Shown in pieces: positions 1-7,696 of a DNA stretch of 64,000 nucleotides. Source of the stretch: Algibacter pectinivorans. GTDB lineage: Bacteria > Bacteroidota > Bacteroidia > Flavobacteriales > Flavobacteriaceae. Positions within the stretch are counted from its first letter, which is position 1; each line of letters begins with the position of its first letter. The DNA lies in NCBI RefSeq assembly GCF_900112595.1, contig NZ_FOMI01000003.1:1-64000 (forward strand). Direction: 5' to 3'. Made by a program: the position numbers and the translations under genes. A model generated the notes under the pieces. That model searched no databases. It was not told the DNA's origin and saw only the letters and a program-made list of their open reading frames with translations.

Positions 1-132
1 CAACGGTTTTGTGTATGGTTAGTTGCGTGTTTAAGCAACTAAATTAGTAAACAAAAACGAGCGCGAGAAAATTCCGAAGGAATTTTCCAAATAAGCAACG
101 ACCAAAGCAATTAATTATACACGTTGTTGTGC
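1..132 (-). repeat. attC-like imperfect palindrome, left end cut by window
   Basis: The outer arms are complementary: CAACGGTTTTGTGTATGG at the left against TATACACGTTGTTGTGC at the right. The centre carries a hairpin (66-86) built on AATTCCGAAGGAATT. Read on the minus strand it starts 10 nt after the stop of the 143-751 gene, and its first box GCACAAC fits the integron R-box consensus RYYYAAC at 6 of 7 positions. The left box is truncated by the window edge. It belongs to the same family as the elements at 776-910, 1597-1730 and 63123-63260. Calling it attC is inference from layout and boxes. Confidence 0.6.
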
Positions 133-142
133 TTTCGTTTTT

Positions 143-751
143 TTACGATTTTGTGATTGTTATATATTCATATATTTTGGCTTCTCTCTCGTCGTGGTTT
201 TTTAAAATTATAAAATGCCATTTTCTACTTTGGTCTGAAACTTGAAATATTTCATCTTTTTTATGTTCTCTAATTGCATTTTCAAACCTTTCAATCATGC
301 GACCTTCAGGAAACCAACCTAAATCACCATCTTTACTTCCAGGATCCATTGAGTATTTATTGGCAACTTCACTAAAAGTTTTGCCTTTTTTCAATTCTTT
401 ATAAGCTTTCTTTTGAATTTTCTTAATTTCCTTTTCGTTAAGGTTTTTTCCATTAATGAATATGTATTTTACTTTGAATTCTTTTATGTCTTTTTGGGAT
501 AATAGTTTAATTGCGTCAATGCTGTCTGCGTTAATTTCTTTTTCTTCGAGTAAGAAAACTTTTTTATTAATGTTTTTATCTCCAGTAGATAAAGAGTGTT
601 TTTTGATGGATAGATTAGGATATAAAAATTTCAGACTATCAATTTGACTTTGACTTTCAACATTTTCTAAAATGTCAGTTAAGTTAATATCATTCTGAGC
701 TTTTGCATAATGAAAGCAAATTATTGTTATAAACATGAAGATTTTTTTCAT
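143..751 (-). CDS. Secreted parvulin-type peptidyl-prolyl isomerase (PpiC-like)
   Basis: This 202-residue protein starts with a typical signal peptide (MKKIFMFITIICFHYAKAQ), so it should act in the periplasm. Residues from about 93 to 183 match the PpiC/parvulin rotamase domain: FSEVANKYSMDPGSKDGDLG, then WFPEGRMIERFENAI and a final WHFIILK strand. The family isomerises prolyl bonds during folding of exported proteins. The N-terminal part (20-90) is not recognised. The gene lies between two palindromic elements with only 10 nt (3' side) and 24 nt (5' side) to spare, so it looks like one gene cassette and has little room for its own promoter. The family call is firm; its partner proteins are unknown. 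Confidence 0.8.
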   Translation of the reverse strand: MKKIFMFITIICFHYAKAQNDINLTDILENVESQSQIDSLKFLYPNLSIKKHSLSTGDKNINKKVFLLEEKEINADSIDAIKLLSQKDIKEFKVKYIFINGKNLNEKEIKKIQKKAYKELKKGKTFSEVANKYSMDPGSKDGDLGWFPEGRMIERFENAIREHKKDEIFQVSDQSRKWHFIILKNHDEREAKIYEYITITKS

Positions 752-775
752 TAATCTGTCATTTTGTTAAATGAA

Positions 776-910
776 GCACAACGGTCTCGTATAACCGTCA
801 GTTACGGGTTTATATGCGTTAATTTTCGATTTGACACAGACTTTAGCAATTCCGAGTGGATTCGGACGTAGTCGAATCCGCCGTAATTGCGGTTATACAT
901 TGTTGTACGC
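776..910 (-). repeat. attC-like imperfect palindrome, subtype with GGATTCG hairpin
   Basis: The 135-bp element has outer boxes GCACAAC and GTTGTAC (6 of 7 matches each to the attC R-box consensus on the minus strand). Inner boxes TATAACCG and CGGTTATA are exact complements. The central hairpin pairs GCAATTCCGAGTGGATTCG with CGAATCCGCCGTAATTGC. It separates the 143-751 gene from the 918-1584 gene pair, beginning 7 nt after the stop of the latter. A nearly identical copy lies at 63123-63260. Confidence 0.75.
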
Positions 911-917
911 AGGTTTT

Positions 918-1214
918 TTATTTCAGCCATATTAGAAATCCGATTAGTGAAATTATTCCGAAAAGGATTGAAATTCCAATAATAATCCGTTCTTTTTTTT
1001 GTTCCGCTTTCGCTCGTTCACGAATCCGATTTTTTATTTCAATCAGTTCTTTTTCAGGAACAGTTTTAAAATTCGGTTGTCGAGATTTTTTGTCAGATGA
1101 ATAAATTCCATCACGATTATTTTCTTTAAATTTTGAACGATTAGATGGACGTTGCGCTCGGTTTTGTTTCATCCGATTTATCATATCCAATACGTGTCCA
1201 GCTCCTAATCCCAT
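918..1214 (-). CDS. Small membrane-anchored hypothetical protein
   Basis: This 98-residue protein has a basic, asparagine/serine/arginine-rich N-terminal half and a charged helix (about 50-75, KELIEIKNRIRERAKAEQKK). A single membrane segment near the C-terminus (IIIGISILFGIISLIGFLIW) leaves a two-residue tail. The bulk is therefore probably cytoplasmic. I do not recognise a family with a known function. It follows the 1216-1584 gene by one base, so the two should be co-translated, and both sit between two palindromic elements. The start MGLGAGHVLDMINRMKQ was kept because it directly abuts the upstream gene. Confidence 0.6.
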   Translation of the reverse strand: MGLGAGHVLDMINRMKQNRAQRPSNRSKFKENNRDGIYSSDKKSRQPNFKTVPEKELIEIKNRIRERAKAEQKKERIIIGISILFGIISLIGFLIWLK

Positions 1215-1215
1215 T

Positions 1216-1584
1216 TTATTCTAATCGATTATTTTTAATCAGCGAATCCAATTCCGCTTGATATTTTGCTCGCCAATCCTTTCCGTTTCTTTTATTTAGA
1301 TACTTTTCAATTTCTGCATTATAAGCTTTAATTCCGCGTATAGTTGGTCCAGTTTGATTACAGCTTGTATAATGTTCGTGAAATCCATAGTCTTCTTTCA
1401 GTCCAATACAAGGAACTCCGCAAGGATGCAAAGGTGGTTCAGTTGTTACAATTCTTGCCGAATTTCTCCAGCCGTCAATCTTTGCAGTCAAATAATTGAA
1501 TCGGTTAAAAAGTCCGAATTGCCAAAATAAAATTCCGACCAATAAGAGTCCAATTCCGATTGTTATTTTCTTTTTACGTTTCAT
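1216..1584 (-). CDS. Hypothetical protein with N-terminal membrane anchor
   Basis: This 122-residue protein has a positively charged start (MKRKKK) followed by one hydrophobic segment (ITIGIGLLLVGILFWQFGLF), giving a membrane anchor with the rest probably outside the cytoplasm. The exported part contains three cysteines (HPCGVPCIG and TSCNQTG), which could form disulfides. It ends in a charged helix. No family with known function is recognised. The start lies only 12 nt from a palindromic element, so there is almost no space for a private promoter, as in integron cassettes. It is the first gene of a two-gene cassette with the 918-1214 gene. Confidence 0.6.
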   Translation of the reverse strand: MKRKKKITIGIGLLLVGILFWQFGLFNRFNYLTAKIDGWRNSARIVTTEPPLHPCGVPCIGLKEDYGFHEHYTSCNQTGPTIRGIKAYNAEIEKYLNKRNGKDWRAKYQAELDSLIKNNRLE

Positions 1585-1596
1585 CGGTCAACTTGC

Positions 1597-1730
1597 GTAC
1601 AACGGTTACGTATATGAAATGTTGCGTGTTTGTGTGCGAGGATTTTCCGAAGGAAAATCAGAAGCTAGCAAACAAAGCAACTAACTTTGGTTAAGCACAA
1701 AATAGCAATTTTTTATATACAATGTTGTAA
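1597..1730 (-). repeat. attC-like imperfect palindrome, subtype with TTCCGAAGGAA hairpin
   Basis: Outer arms GTACAACGGTTACGTATATG and TATATACAATGTTGTAA are complementary with mismatches. The central hairpin at 1641-1659 is GATTTTCC-GAA-GGAAAATC. It begins 8 nt after the stop of the 1739-2092 gene and ends 12 nt before the start of the 1216-1584 gene. It shares its central hairpin and the GTTGCGTGTTT segment with the element at 1-132. Confidence 0.7.
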
Positions 1731-1738
1731 AACGTTTT

Positions 1739-2092
1739 TTAATTTTTCGGTTTAAATACTTTCTCAATTAATTCAGTTAGAAATGATTTTCGCTTATTTT
1801 CTGAATTCAGATTTTTTTCTGTTTGTTCATTTTTTTTATAAACAAGAATATTTTCATCTCCATAATTTGAGCCAAATCTTCCAGCGTCAAAATCTAAATG
1901 AATTGCACCACATTCACAATTCCAATAATCATTATGAGAAGCTAACATTTCACTTCCGCAATCAACACATTTGTAAACTATATTTTCATTTCTGCTCCAT
2001 CCTATTCCTTTTCCAGAGGCTTTTGGTCCGCGTCCAAGAAATTTCATTCCGTTAATATTTAAATCAAATTTCGGTTGTATTAATTTACTCAT
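1739..2092 (-). CDS. Hypothetical zinc-ribbon protein
   Basis: This 117-residue protein carries a compact zinc-ribbon candidate in the middle: YKCVDCGSEM (CxxC) followed about 15 residues later by WNCECGAIHLD (CxC). The N-terminal stretch MKFLGRGPKASGKGIGW is glycine-rich, and the C-terminal 40 residues are charged and lysine-rich. There is no signal peptide, so it is probably cytoplasmic. No named family is recognised; nucleic-acid or protein binding through the ribbon is inference. It is the cassette closest to the recombinase, with the att-like site about 25 nt upstream of its start and an attC-like element 8 nt after its stop. Confidence 0.6.
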   Translation of the reverse strand: MSKLIQPKFDLNINGMKFLGRGPKASGKGIGWSRNENIVYKCVDCGSEMLASHNDYWNCECGAIHLDFDAGRFGSNYGDENILVYKKNEQTEKNLNSENKRKSFLTELIEKVFKPKN

Positions 2093-2114
2093 ATTCAGGT
2101 TTTCCTCAAATGTT

Positions 2115-2168
2115 TTACAACACTTGTATAACTATAGTCTAATAAGAAAACTACGGTTATATTGTTTA
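2115..2168 (-). other. Short att-like site overlapping the recombinase stop codon
   Basis: A short imperfect palindrome has TTACAAC (2115-2121) then TATAACTATAG on the left, and CTACGGTTATATTGTTTA on the right. It repeats the box order of the long palindromes (ACAAC, spacer, TATAAC; then GGTTATA, spacer, GTT) without their central hairpin. The right arm includes the TAA stop of the recombinase. The position between recombinase and first cassette is that expected of an attI, but it could also be the 3' site of a cassette that contains the recombinase itself. Confidence 0.5.
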
Positions 2169-3272
2169 TCGTTGCAATGTACTATTTTTCAACAACGAAT
2201 CCAAAGGACTAGTTATAGTTTTGTTATTAATAGCTATTGTTTTAGTGTAAATTTCTGTTGTTTTTGGAGAATTATGTCCTAGCATATTCTGTAAATGCCT
2301 CATATTTATATTATTTTCAATACAATGCGTGGCAAACGAATGTCTTAAAGTGTGTACAGTTGCCCATGGGTTCGAATCTGTTTCTTTTACAGATTTTCTA
2401 AAAATAGACCTAATGCTAGAGGCGCTATATTGGTCACCAGCCTGACCCTCAAATAACCAATAAGATGGTTTGTACTTTTTGTAGTAATCGCGAAGTAGTG
2501 CTACCAAGTGCTCTGATAAAATGGTTTTTCTATCCTTTTTTCCTTTACTATCTTTTATAAATAGATAGCCTTCCTTAGAATGAACGTCTATAATACGTAA
2601 ATTTATAAGCTCAGAAACTCGTAAGCCAGCGCTATAAATGGTATGAAGTATGGCTTTATGCTTTAAATTTGTAGGTTGTTGAATAATTTTAAGAACTTCG
2701 ACTTTACTTAATACATTTGGTATGTTTAGCGGTTTTTTTGGTCTTTGTATATCATAATATTCTCTTGGCATTTTTAAAGCATGTTCGTAATAACATTTTA
2801 TAGCATTTATCAATTGATTTTGATAGCTTTCACTAATTTTGTTTTTTGTAATTAGTTCGTAAATAAAACCTTCTATTTCATCTTTACTAACCTCACTTAA
2901 GTTTCGCTGCATAAACTTACTAAGAAATACATTAAACATTTTTTTATAAACTTTAATACTAGATCGGCTATATTGCTTTAAAACTAAAGCCTTTTCTAAG
3001 TTATACAGAGCTTTAATGGCATTGTTATTTAATGGAACCGATGGTATAGCTACAGAGTTCGCTATTTTTTCAATTTTAAAATTTCCGTTACACATAACCT
3101 TTAATTTGTTAAGGTTGTCTACAGTATTAATTACAGACCATAACTTCTGGTTTGGGTGCCAAAAACTACCATTAATTTTTTTTATAGATTCTCTTAAACT
3201 TTTTGATTCATAAGGAATATGTATTTTAATTCTTTTAGCACCTCTAAGAGGTTGATAAATTATTGGTTGCAT
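2166..3272 (-). CDS. Tyrosine recombinase (XerC/D superfamily), integron-integrase-like context
   Basis: This 368-residue site-specific recombinase should cut and rejoin DNA through a 3'-phosphotyrosine. The catalytic set is visible: R218 in AGLRVSEL, the lysine patch KGKKDRKT (243-250), H307 and R310 in HTLRHSFATH, H333 in LGHNSPKTT, and Y342 in IYTKT. The tail ends in SPLD, as in integron integrases and many Bacteroidota recombinases. Residues 85-175 form the SAM-like core-binding domain. Residues 1-70 (with GSFWHPNQKLWSV) are an extra N-terminal arm-type domain seen in Flavobacteria. I do not see the IntI-specific insertion before HxxR. Its 3' end faces an array of cassettes with palindromic sites, which suggests it moves them. 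The recombinase call is firm; the substrate is inference. Confidence 0.85.
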   Translation of the reverse strand: MQPIIYQPLRGAKRIKIHIPYESKSLRESIKKINGSFWHPNQKLWSVINTVDNLNKLKVMCNGNFKIEKIANSVAIPSVPLNNNAIKALYNLEKALVLKQYSRSSIKVYKKMFNVFLSKFMQRNLSEVSKDEIEGFIYELITKNKISESYQNQLINAIKCYYEHALKMPREYYDIQRPKKPLNIPNVLSKVEVLKIIQQPTNLKHKAILHTIYSAGLRVSELINLRIIDVHSKEGYLFIKDSKGKKDRKTILSEHLVALLRDYYKKYKPSYWLFEGQAGDQYSASSIRSIFRKSVKETDSNPWATVHTLRHSFATHCIENNINMRHLQNMLGHNSPKTTEIYTKTIAINNKTITSPLDSLLKNSTLQR

Positions 3273-3429
3273 AATGATGACTTTTGTTTTTTAAACATAG
3301 TAAAAAAGTTTATACAGATTAGTATATAATAATTAATAAGTATATATTAACCGTTAGAAACGAATAGATGTAAAAAATTTAAAATCAGTGTTTTAAAATT
3401 TATTTATATTGTTTTTTTACAAAATAGTT

Positions 3430-3786
3430 ATGAAATGTAAAATATGTAGTAAACAAGTATTGGGAAGAAGTGATAAGTTATTTTGTTCAATTAAATGTAA
3501 AAATTACTATCACGTTAACTTAAGAAAATCAACAGCTCTAATAGTTAAAGAATTGGATACTATATTACATAGAAATCGAAGTATTCTTCTAGAGATTATG
3601 GGTAAAAAGAAAACACAATGTAAAATAGAGCGTGTTGTTCTTGAAAAAATGAAATTTAGATTTAAATATCATACGCATCAAAATATTAATAGCCGTGGAA
3701 AAATTTACCATTACGTATATGATTTTGCTTGGATGGAATTTTCTAGCGACGAAGTTTTGGTGGTAAGGAAGCCTTTAAATTTTTAA
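3430..3786 (+). CDS. Hypothetical protein with N-terminal zinc finger
   Basis: This 118-residue protein begins MKCKICSKQV and continues to LFCSIKCKNYYH, giving a CxxC-x14-CxxxC zinc finger of the kind found in small DNA-linked proteins. A helix-rich middle (LIVKELDTILHRNRSILLEI) and a basic, tyrosine- and histidine-rich region (KMKFRFKYHTHQN) follow. I chose the ATG at 3430 because the seven codons upstream rely on a TTG start and would place residues before the finger. It is transcribed divergently from the recombinase across 157 nt of AT-rich DNA and ends before a strong bidirectional terminator. The function is unknown; a partner or regulator of the recombinase is only a guess from position. 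Confidence 0.65.
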   Translation: MKCKICSKQVLGRSDKLFCSIKCKNYYHVNLRKSTALIVKELDTILHRNRSILLEIMGKKKTQCKIERVVLEKMKFRFKYHTHQNINSRGKIYHYVYDFAWMEFSSDEVLVVRKPLNF

Positions 3787-3836
3787 CATTTGCTTTTTAA
3801 ATTTTCATTTCAAACAAAATACAAAATACAAAACAC

Positions 3837-3874
3837 AAAAGGACAAAATCAATTAACAATGATTTTGTCCTTTT
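3837..3874. terminator. Bidirectional intrinsic terminator
   Basis: A perfect 15-bp stem AAAAGGACAAAATCA / TGATTTTGTCCTTTT has an 8-nt loop and A/T tracts on both sides. It lies between the 3430-3786 gene (+) and secA (-), which converge here, and can end both transcripts. Confidence 0.85.
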
Positions 3875-3949
3875 AAGCCTTAATATTTATTTTAATTATG
3901 CTATATATTGTAAAAATATAAATAAATGGTAAACACTTTTTTTAATTTG

Positions 3950-6900
3950 TTACTCCTCAATTAAAACCCATTCGCCTTTAGCTAATAAAGGTTCGGCTTG
4001 TTTGTATTTTAAAGTTTTGTTTTCGCCATTAATTACGTGTTTTATAGTAACACGGTCGTTACGGCCTATTTTTGGCTTATCACGTACCACAGTTTCAACA
4101 ACTTCTGGTTGGCGTTGTGTATTGCCTGCCGCTCTGTTTTGTGCCGAACGCTCATCAAGATTAGGAATTTCTTCTTTTTCTATATTAAGCTTTTCTTGCT
4201 TTCTTGCACGGGCTTCTTGAATAGTATCTTGAGTTTCTTGAGGTAATTCACCTTTAAATAAAAATGAAATGACATCTTTATTTACTTGGTCAATCATAGC
4301 TTTAAACAACTCGAAAGCTTCAAATTTGTAAATTAAAAGCGGGTCTTTTTGCTCGTGTACTGCTAACTGTACCGATTGCTTTAACTCGTCCATTTTACGT
4401 AAATGCGTTTTCCAAGCATCATCAATTATGGCAAGTGTAATGTTCTTTTCAAAATCGGTAATTAATTGTTTACCGTTAGTTTCGTAAGCTTTTTCAAGAT
4501 CTGTAACGACATTTAAACTTTTAACACCATCTGTAAATGGTACCACAATACGTTTAAATTTGTCGGCTTGAGTTTCATATACATTTTTAATAACAGGGAA
4601 TGCAAGTTCTGCATTTCTTGCCATTTTATCTCTGTAATGCGTAAACGCGGCTTTGTATATTTTAGAGGTAATGTCTTGTGCCGATAGTTTACCAAATTCT
4701 GCTTCAGTAATTGGCGAACTCATAGAGAAATAACGAATCAATTCGAACTCGAAATTTTTAAAATCGTTAGCCCCTTTATTGGTCTCGGCAATGCCTTCCG
4801 AAGTATCGAAAATCATATTTGCTAAATCGACACGTAAACGCTCTCCATTTAAGGCGTTATAACGACGCTTGTAAACCACTTCACGCTGCGCGTTCATAAC
4901 ATCGTCGTATTCTAATAATCGCTTTCTAACACCAAATTGGTTTTCTTCAACTTTTTTCTGTGCACGCTCAATAGATTTCGAAATCATAGAATGCTGAATC
5001 ACTTCGCCTTCTTTTAATCCCATTTTATCCATCATTTTAGCTATACGTTCCGAACCAAATAAACGCATTAGGTTATCTTCTAACGATACATAAAATTGAG
5101 AGCTTCCTGGATCTCCTTGACGACCAGCACGACCACGTAACTGTCTGTCTACACGACGCGAATCATGACGCTCTGTACCTACAATGGCTAAACCGCCAGC
5201 TTTTTTAACTTCTTCAGATAGTTTAATATCGGTACCACGACCAGCCATATTGGTTGCAATGGTTACTTGTCCTGCATTTCCTGCTTCGGCAACAATGTCG
5301 GCTTCGCGTTTGTGTTGTTTCGCATTTAAGACATTGTGCGGTATTTTTCTAATACTTAGCATTTTACCCAATAACTCAGAAATCTCAACCGATGTGGTAC
5401 CAATTAATACTGGTCTTCCGGCTTGCGATAGTTTTGTTACTTCATCTATAACAGCATTGTACTTTTCGCGTTTAGTTTTAAAAACTAAATCTTCTCTATC
5501 ATCTCTTGCAATTGGGCGGTTGGTTGGGGTTTCTAAAACATCTAGTTTATAGATTTCCCAAAACTCGCCAGCCTCTGTTAATGCTGTACCCGTCATACCA
5601 GACAGTTTACGGTACATTCTAAAGTAATTTTGTAAGGTTACGGTAGCAAAGGTTTGGGTAGCATCTTCAATTTTTACATTTTCTTTGGCTTCAATAGCTT
5701 GGTGTAATCCATCAGAGTAACGACGACCATCCATTATACGACCCGTTTGCTCATCTACAATCATCACTTTATTGTCCATTACCACATATTGGGTGTCTTT
5801 TTCAAATAAAGCATAGGCTTTTAATAATTGGTTTAGTGTATGTATACGCTCAGACTTAACACCAAATTCTTTAAATAATTCTTCTTTTAAATTAGCTTCT
5901 TCTTCAACAGGAAGGCCTTGTTCTTCAATTTTAGCTATTTCAATGCCAATTTCTGGTAAGATGAAAAAATCTGGGTTGTCTTTACCCGAAATATACTCAA
6001 CACCCTTATCCGTTAATTCAACCTGGTTATTTTTTTCTTCAATAACGTAGTATAAATCCGCATCAATCTTTGGCATTTCGCGGTTGTTATCCTGCATGTA
6101 AAAGTTCTCGGTTTTCTGTAAAAGTTGTTTTACACCTTCTTCAGATAAAAACTTAATAAGCGCTTTGTTTTTTGGAATACCACGATACACCTGTAACAGT
6201 TTAAAACCACCTTCTTTAGTATCACCATCGTTAATTAGCTTTTTAGCTTCGGCCAAAACACCAGTTAAATATTTGCGTTGTACAGATACAATATCGTCTA
6301 CCTTAGGTTTTAATTCTGTAAACTCATGGCGATCGCCTTTAGGTATTGGGCCAGAAATAATTAAAGGTGTACGGGCATCGTCAATTAATACAGAATCCAC
6401 CTCATCTACAATAGCGTAGTGGTGCGGACGTTGTACTAAATCGTCTGGCGAGTGTGCCATATTATCACGCAGGTAATCAAAACCAAATTCGTTATTGGTG
6501 CCATAAGTAATATCGGCATTATAGGCTTTTCTTCTGGCATCGGAGTTTGGTTGGTGGTAATCTATACAATCAATACTTAAGCCATGAAACTCAAAAATAG
6601 GAGCCATCCACGCGCTATCACGTTTTGCTAAGTAATCGTTTACCGTTACTAAATGCACACCTTTACCGGCTAAAGCATTTAAGTAAACCGGTAGCGTAGC
6701 CACTAAAGTTTTACCTTCACCCGTTTGCATTTCGGCAATTTTACCTTGGTGCATAGCAATACCACCAATTAACTGTACGTCGTAGTGTACCATGTCCCAA
6801 GTAATAGGTTTTCCGGCTGCATCCCAAGAGTTTGCCCAAATCGCTTTATCGCCATCTAAAGTTACATTGTCTTTTGCGCCAGATATAGTTCTATCAAACT

Positions 6901-7303
6901 CGGTAGCCGTAACGGTAATAGACGTATTGTTTGTAAAACGCTTTGCAGTTTCTTTAACCACAGCAAAGGCTTCTGGTAAAATAGTGTTTAAAACGTCTTC
7001 GGTTATTTTATAAGCATCATCCCTTAGCAGGTCTATTTTTTCATAAATATCTTCACGCGCATCAATATCTTCGGTATTGTCTGCTTCTAGGGTTAAATCG
7101 GCAATTTGCTTGTCAATATCGGCATTAGCCTCGGCAATTTTAGCTTTAAATTCAGCGGTTTTTGCCCTTAACTCATCATGTGTTAAAGCTTCTAATGCTG
7201 CTTCAAAAGACTTAATTTTATTAACCAATGGCGTTGTAGCCTTTACATCTTGTTTGGCTTTATCGCCAACAAATATTTTTAATACCGAATTTAAAAAACT
7301 CAT
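3950..7303 (-). CDS. secA: Protein translocase ATPase SecA
   Basis: SecA is the ATPase that pushes preproteins through SecYEG at the inner membrane. At 1,117 residues it has the long form usual in Bacteroidota (E. coli has 901). Walker A is EMQTGEGKTLVA (GEGKT 195-199) and Walker B is VDEVDSVLIDDARTP. The second motor domain shows TNMAGRGTDIKL and RQLRGRAGRQGDPG. Extra segments relative to E. coli lie near the start of the preprotein-binding region (FKLLQVYRGIPKNKALIKF and after). The C-terminus (KYKQAEPLLAKGEWVLIEE) lacks the zinc-binding CxCx8C tail that binds SecB. The gene stands alone between two terminators, with a candidate promoter at 7381-7388. Confidence 0.98.
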   Translation of the reverse strand: MSFLNSVLKIFVGDKAKQDVKATTPLVNKIKSFEAALEALTHDELRAKTAEFKAKIAEANADIDKQIADLTLEADNTEDIDAREDIYEKIDLLRDDAYKITEDVLNTILPEAFAVVKETAKRFTNNTSITVTATEFDRTISGAKDNVTLDGDKAIWANSWDAAGKPITWDMVHYDVQLIGGIAMHQGKIAEMQTGEGKTLVATLPVYLNALAGKGVHLVTVNDYLAKRDSAWMAPIFEFHGLSIDCIDYHQPNSDARRKAYNADITYGTNNEFGFDYLRDNMAHSPDDLVQRPHHYAIVDEVDSVLIDDARTPLIISGPIPKGDRHEFTELKPKVDDIVSVQRKYLTGVLAEAKKLINDGDTKEGGFKLLQVYRGIPKNKALIKFLSEEGVKQLLQKTENFYMQDNNREMPKIDADLYYVIEEKNNQVELTDKGVEYISGKDNPDFFILPEIGIEIAKIEEQGLPVEEEANLKEELFKEFGVKSERIHTLNQLLKAYALFEKDTQYVVMDNKVMIVDEQTGRIMDGRRYSDGLHQAIEAKENVKIEDATQTFATVTLQNYFRMYRKLSGMTGTALTEAGEFWEIYKLDVLETPTNRPIARDDREDLVFKTKREKYNAVIDEVTKLSQAGRPVLIGTTSVEISELLGKMLSIRKIPHNVLNAKQHKREADIVAEAGNAGQVTIATNMAGRGTDIKLSEEVKKAGGLAIVGTERHDSRRVDRQLRGRAGRQGDPGSSQFYVSLEDNLMRLFGSERIAKMMDKMGLKEGEVIQHSMISKSIERAQKKVEENQFGVRKRLLEYDDVMNAQREVVYKRRYNALNGERLRVDLANMIFDTSEGIAETNKGANDFKNFEFELIRYFSMSSPITEAEFGKLSAQDITSKIYKAAFTHYRDKMARNAELAFPVIKNVYETQADKFKRIVVPFTDGVKSLNVVTDLEKAYETNGKQLITDFEKNITLAIIDDAWKTHLRKMDELKQSVQLAVHEQKDPLLIYKFEAFELFKAMIDQVNKDVISFLFKGELPQETQDTIQEARARKQEKLNIEKEEIPNLDERSAQNRAAGNTQRQPEVVETVVRDKPKIGRNDRVTIKHVINGENKTLKYKQAEPLLAKGEWVLIEE

Positions 7304-7380
7304 TTTTGTAATTTTATATGTTTTATCTAGGGTTAGCCTAGGTTTAACTTGTTGTTTATTGCGCCTAAATAAAAGGCATT

Positions 7381-7388
7381 CAAAGATA
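7381..7388 (-). promoter_or_regulatory. Candidate -7 box for secA
   Basis: On the minus strand the bases read TATCTTTG, matching the Bacteroidota -7 consensus TAnnTTTG. It would give a leader of about 70 nt before the secA ATG. No TTG at the ideal 19-nt spacing is present, so support is moderate. Confidence 0.45.
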
Positions 7389-7400
7389 CATTTTAGAACA

Positions 7401-7430
7401 AAAAAAAAGCCTCAATTCGAGACTTTTTTT
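7401..7430. terminator. Intrinsic terminator after the DUF2795 gene
   Basis: The hairpin AAAAAAAGCCTC-AATTC-GAGACTTTTTTT has one mismatch, with A and T tracts on either side. It lies 23 nt after the stop of the leftward 7453-7674 gene and upstream of the secA promoter. Confidence 0.7.
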
Positions 7431-7452
7431 TATCTATGTTGCAATACTGTAT

Positions 7453-7674
7453 TTAATATTCATCTTCATTCCAGAGGTAATCCTCATCGGTAGGGTAGTC
7501 AGACCAGATTTCTTCTATAGAGTCGTAAGAGTCACCTTCATCTTCAATAGATTGTAAATTTTCAACAACCTCTAAAGGGGCGCCCGTTCTAATAGCGTAA
7601 TCTATCAATTCGTCCTTTGTTGCTGGCCAAGGTGCATCACTTAAATAAGATGCTAATTCTAATGTCCAATACAT
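7453..7674 (-). CDS. DUF2795 family protein
   Basis: This 73-residue acidic protein is built around a DUF2795-like fold: YWTLELASYLSDAPWPATKD, then ELIDYAIRTGAPLEVVENL. These two helical blocks are conserved in small Bacteroidota and actinobacterial proteins of unknown function. The tail (DEGDSYDSIEEIWSDYPTDE) is strongly acidic. A longer reading frame extends 16 codons upstream, but I chose MYWTLEL because a near-perfect promoter (7697-7726) lies inside the longer version and would start transcription about 16 nt before this ATG. It stands alone between secA and a repeat-rich gap. The biochemical role is unknown. Confidence 0.8.
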   Translation of the reverse strand: MYWTLELASYLSDAPWPATKDELIDYAIRTGAPLEVVENLQSIEDEGDSYDSIEEIWSDYPTDEDYLWNEDEY

Positions 7675-7696
7675 TTCTTTTGTGTTTAATTTTTTG

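Noticed and set aside
2166-3272. Calling the recombinase a true IntI
   Set aside because: The SPLD tail and context fit, but the IntI-specific insertion before the HxxR motif is not visible, and SPLD also occurs in ordinary Bacteroidota recombinases.
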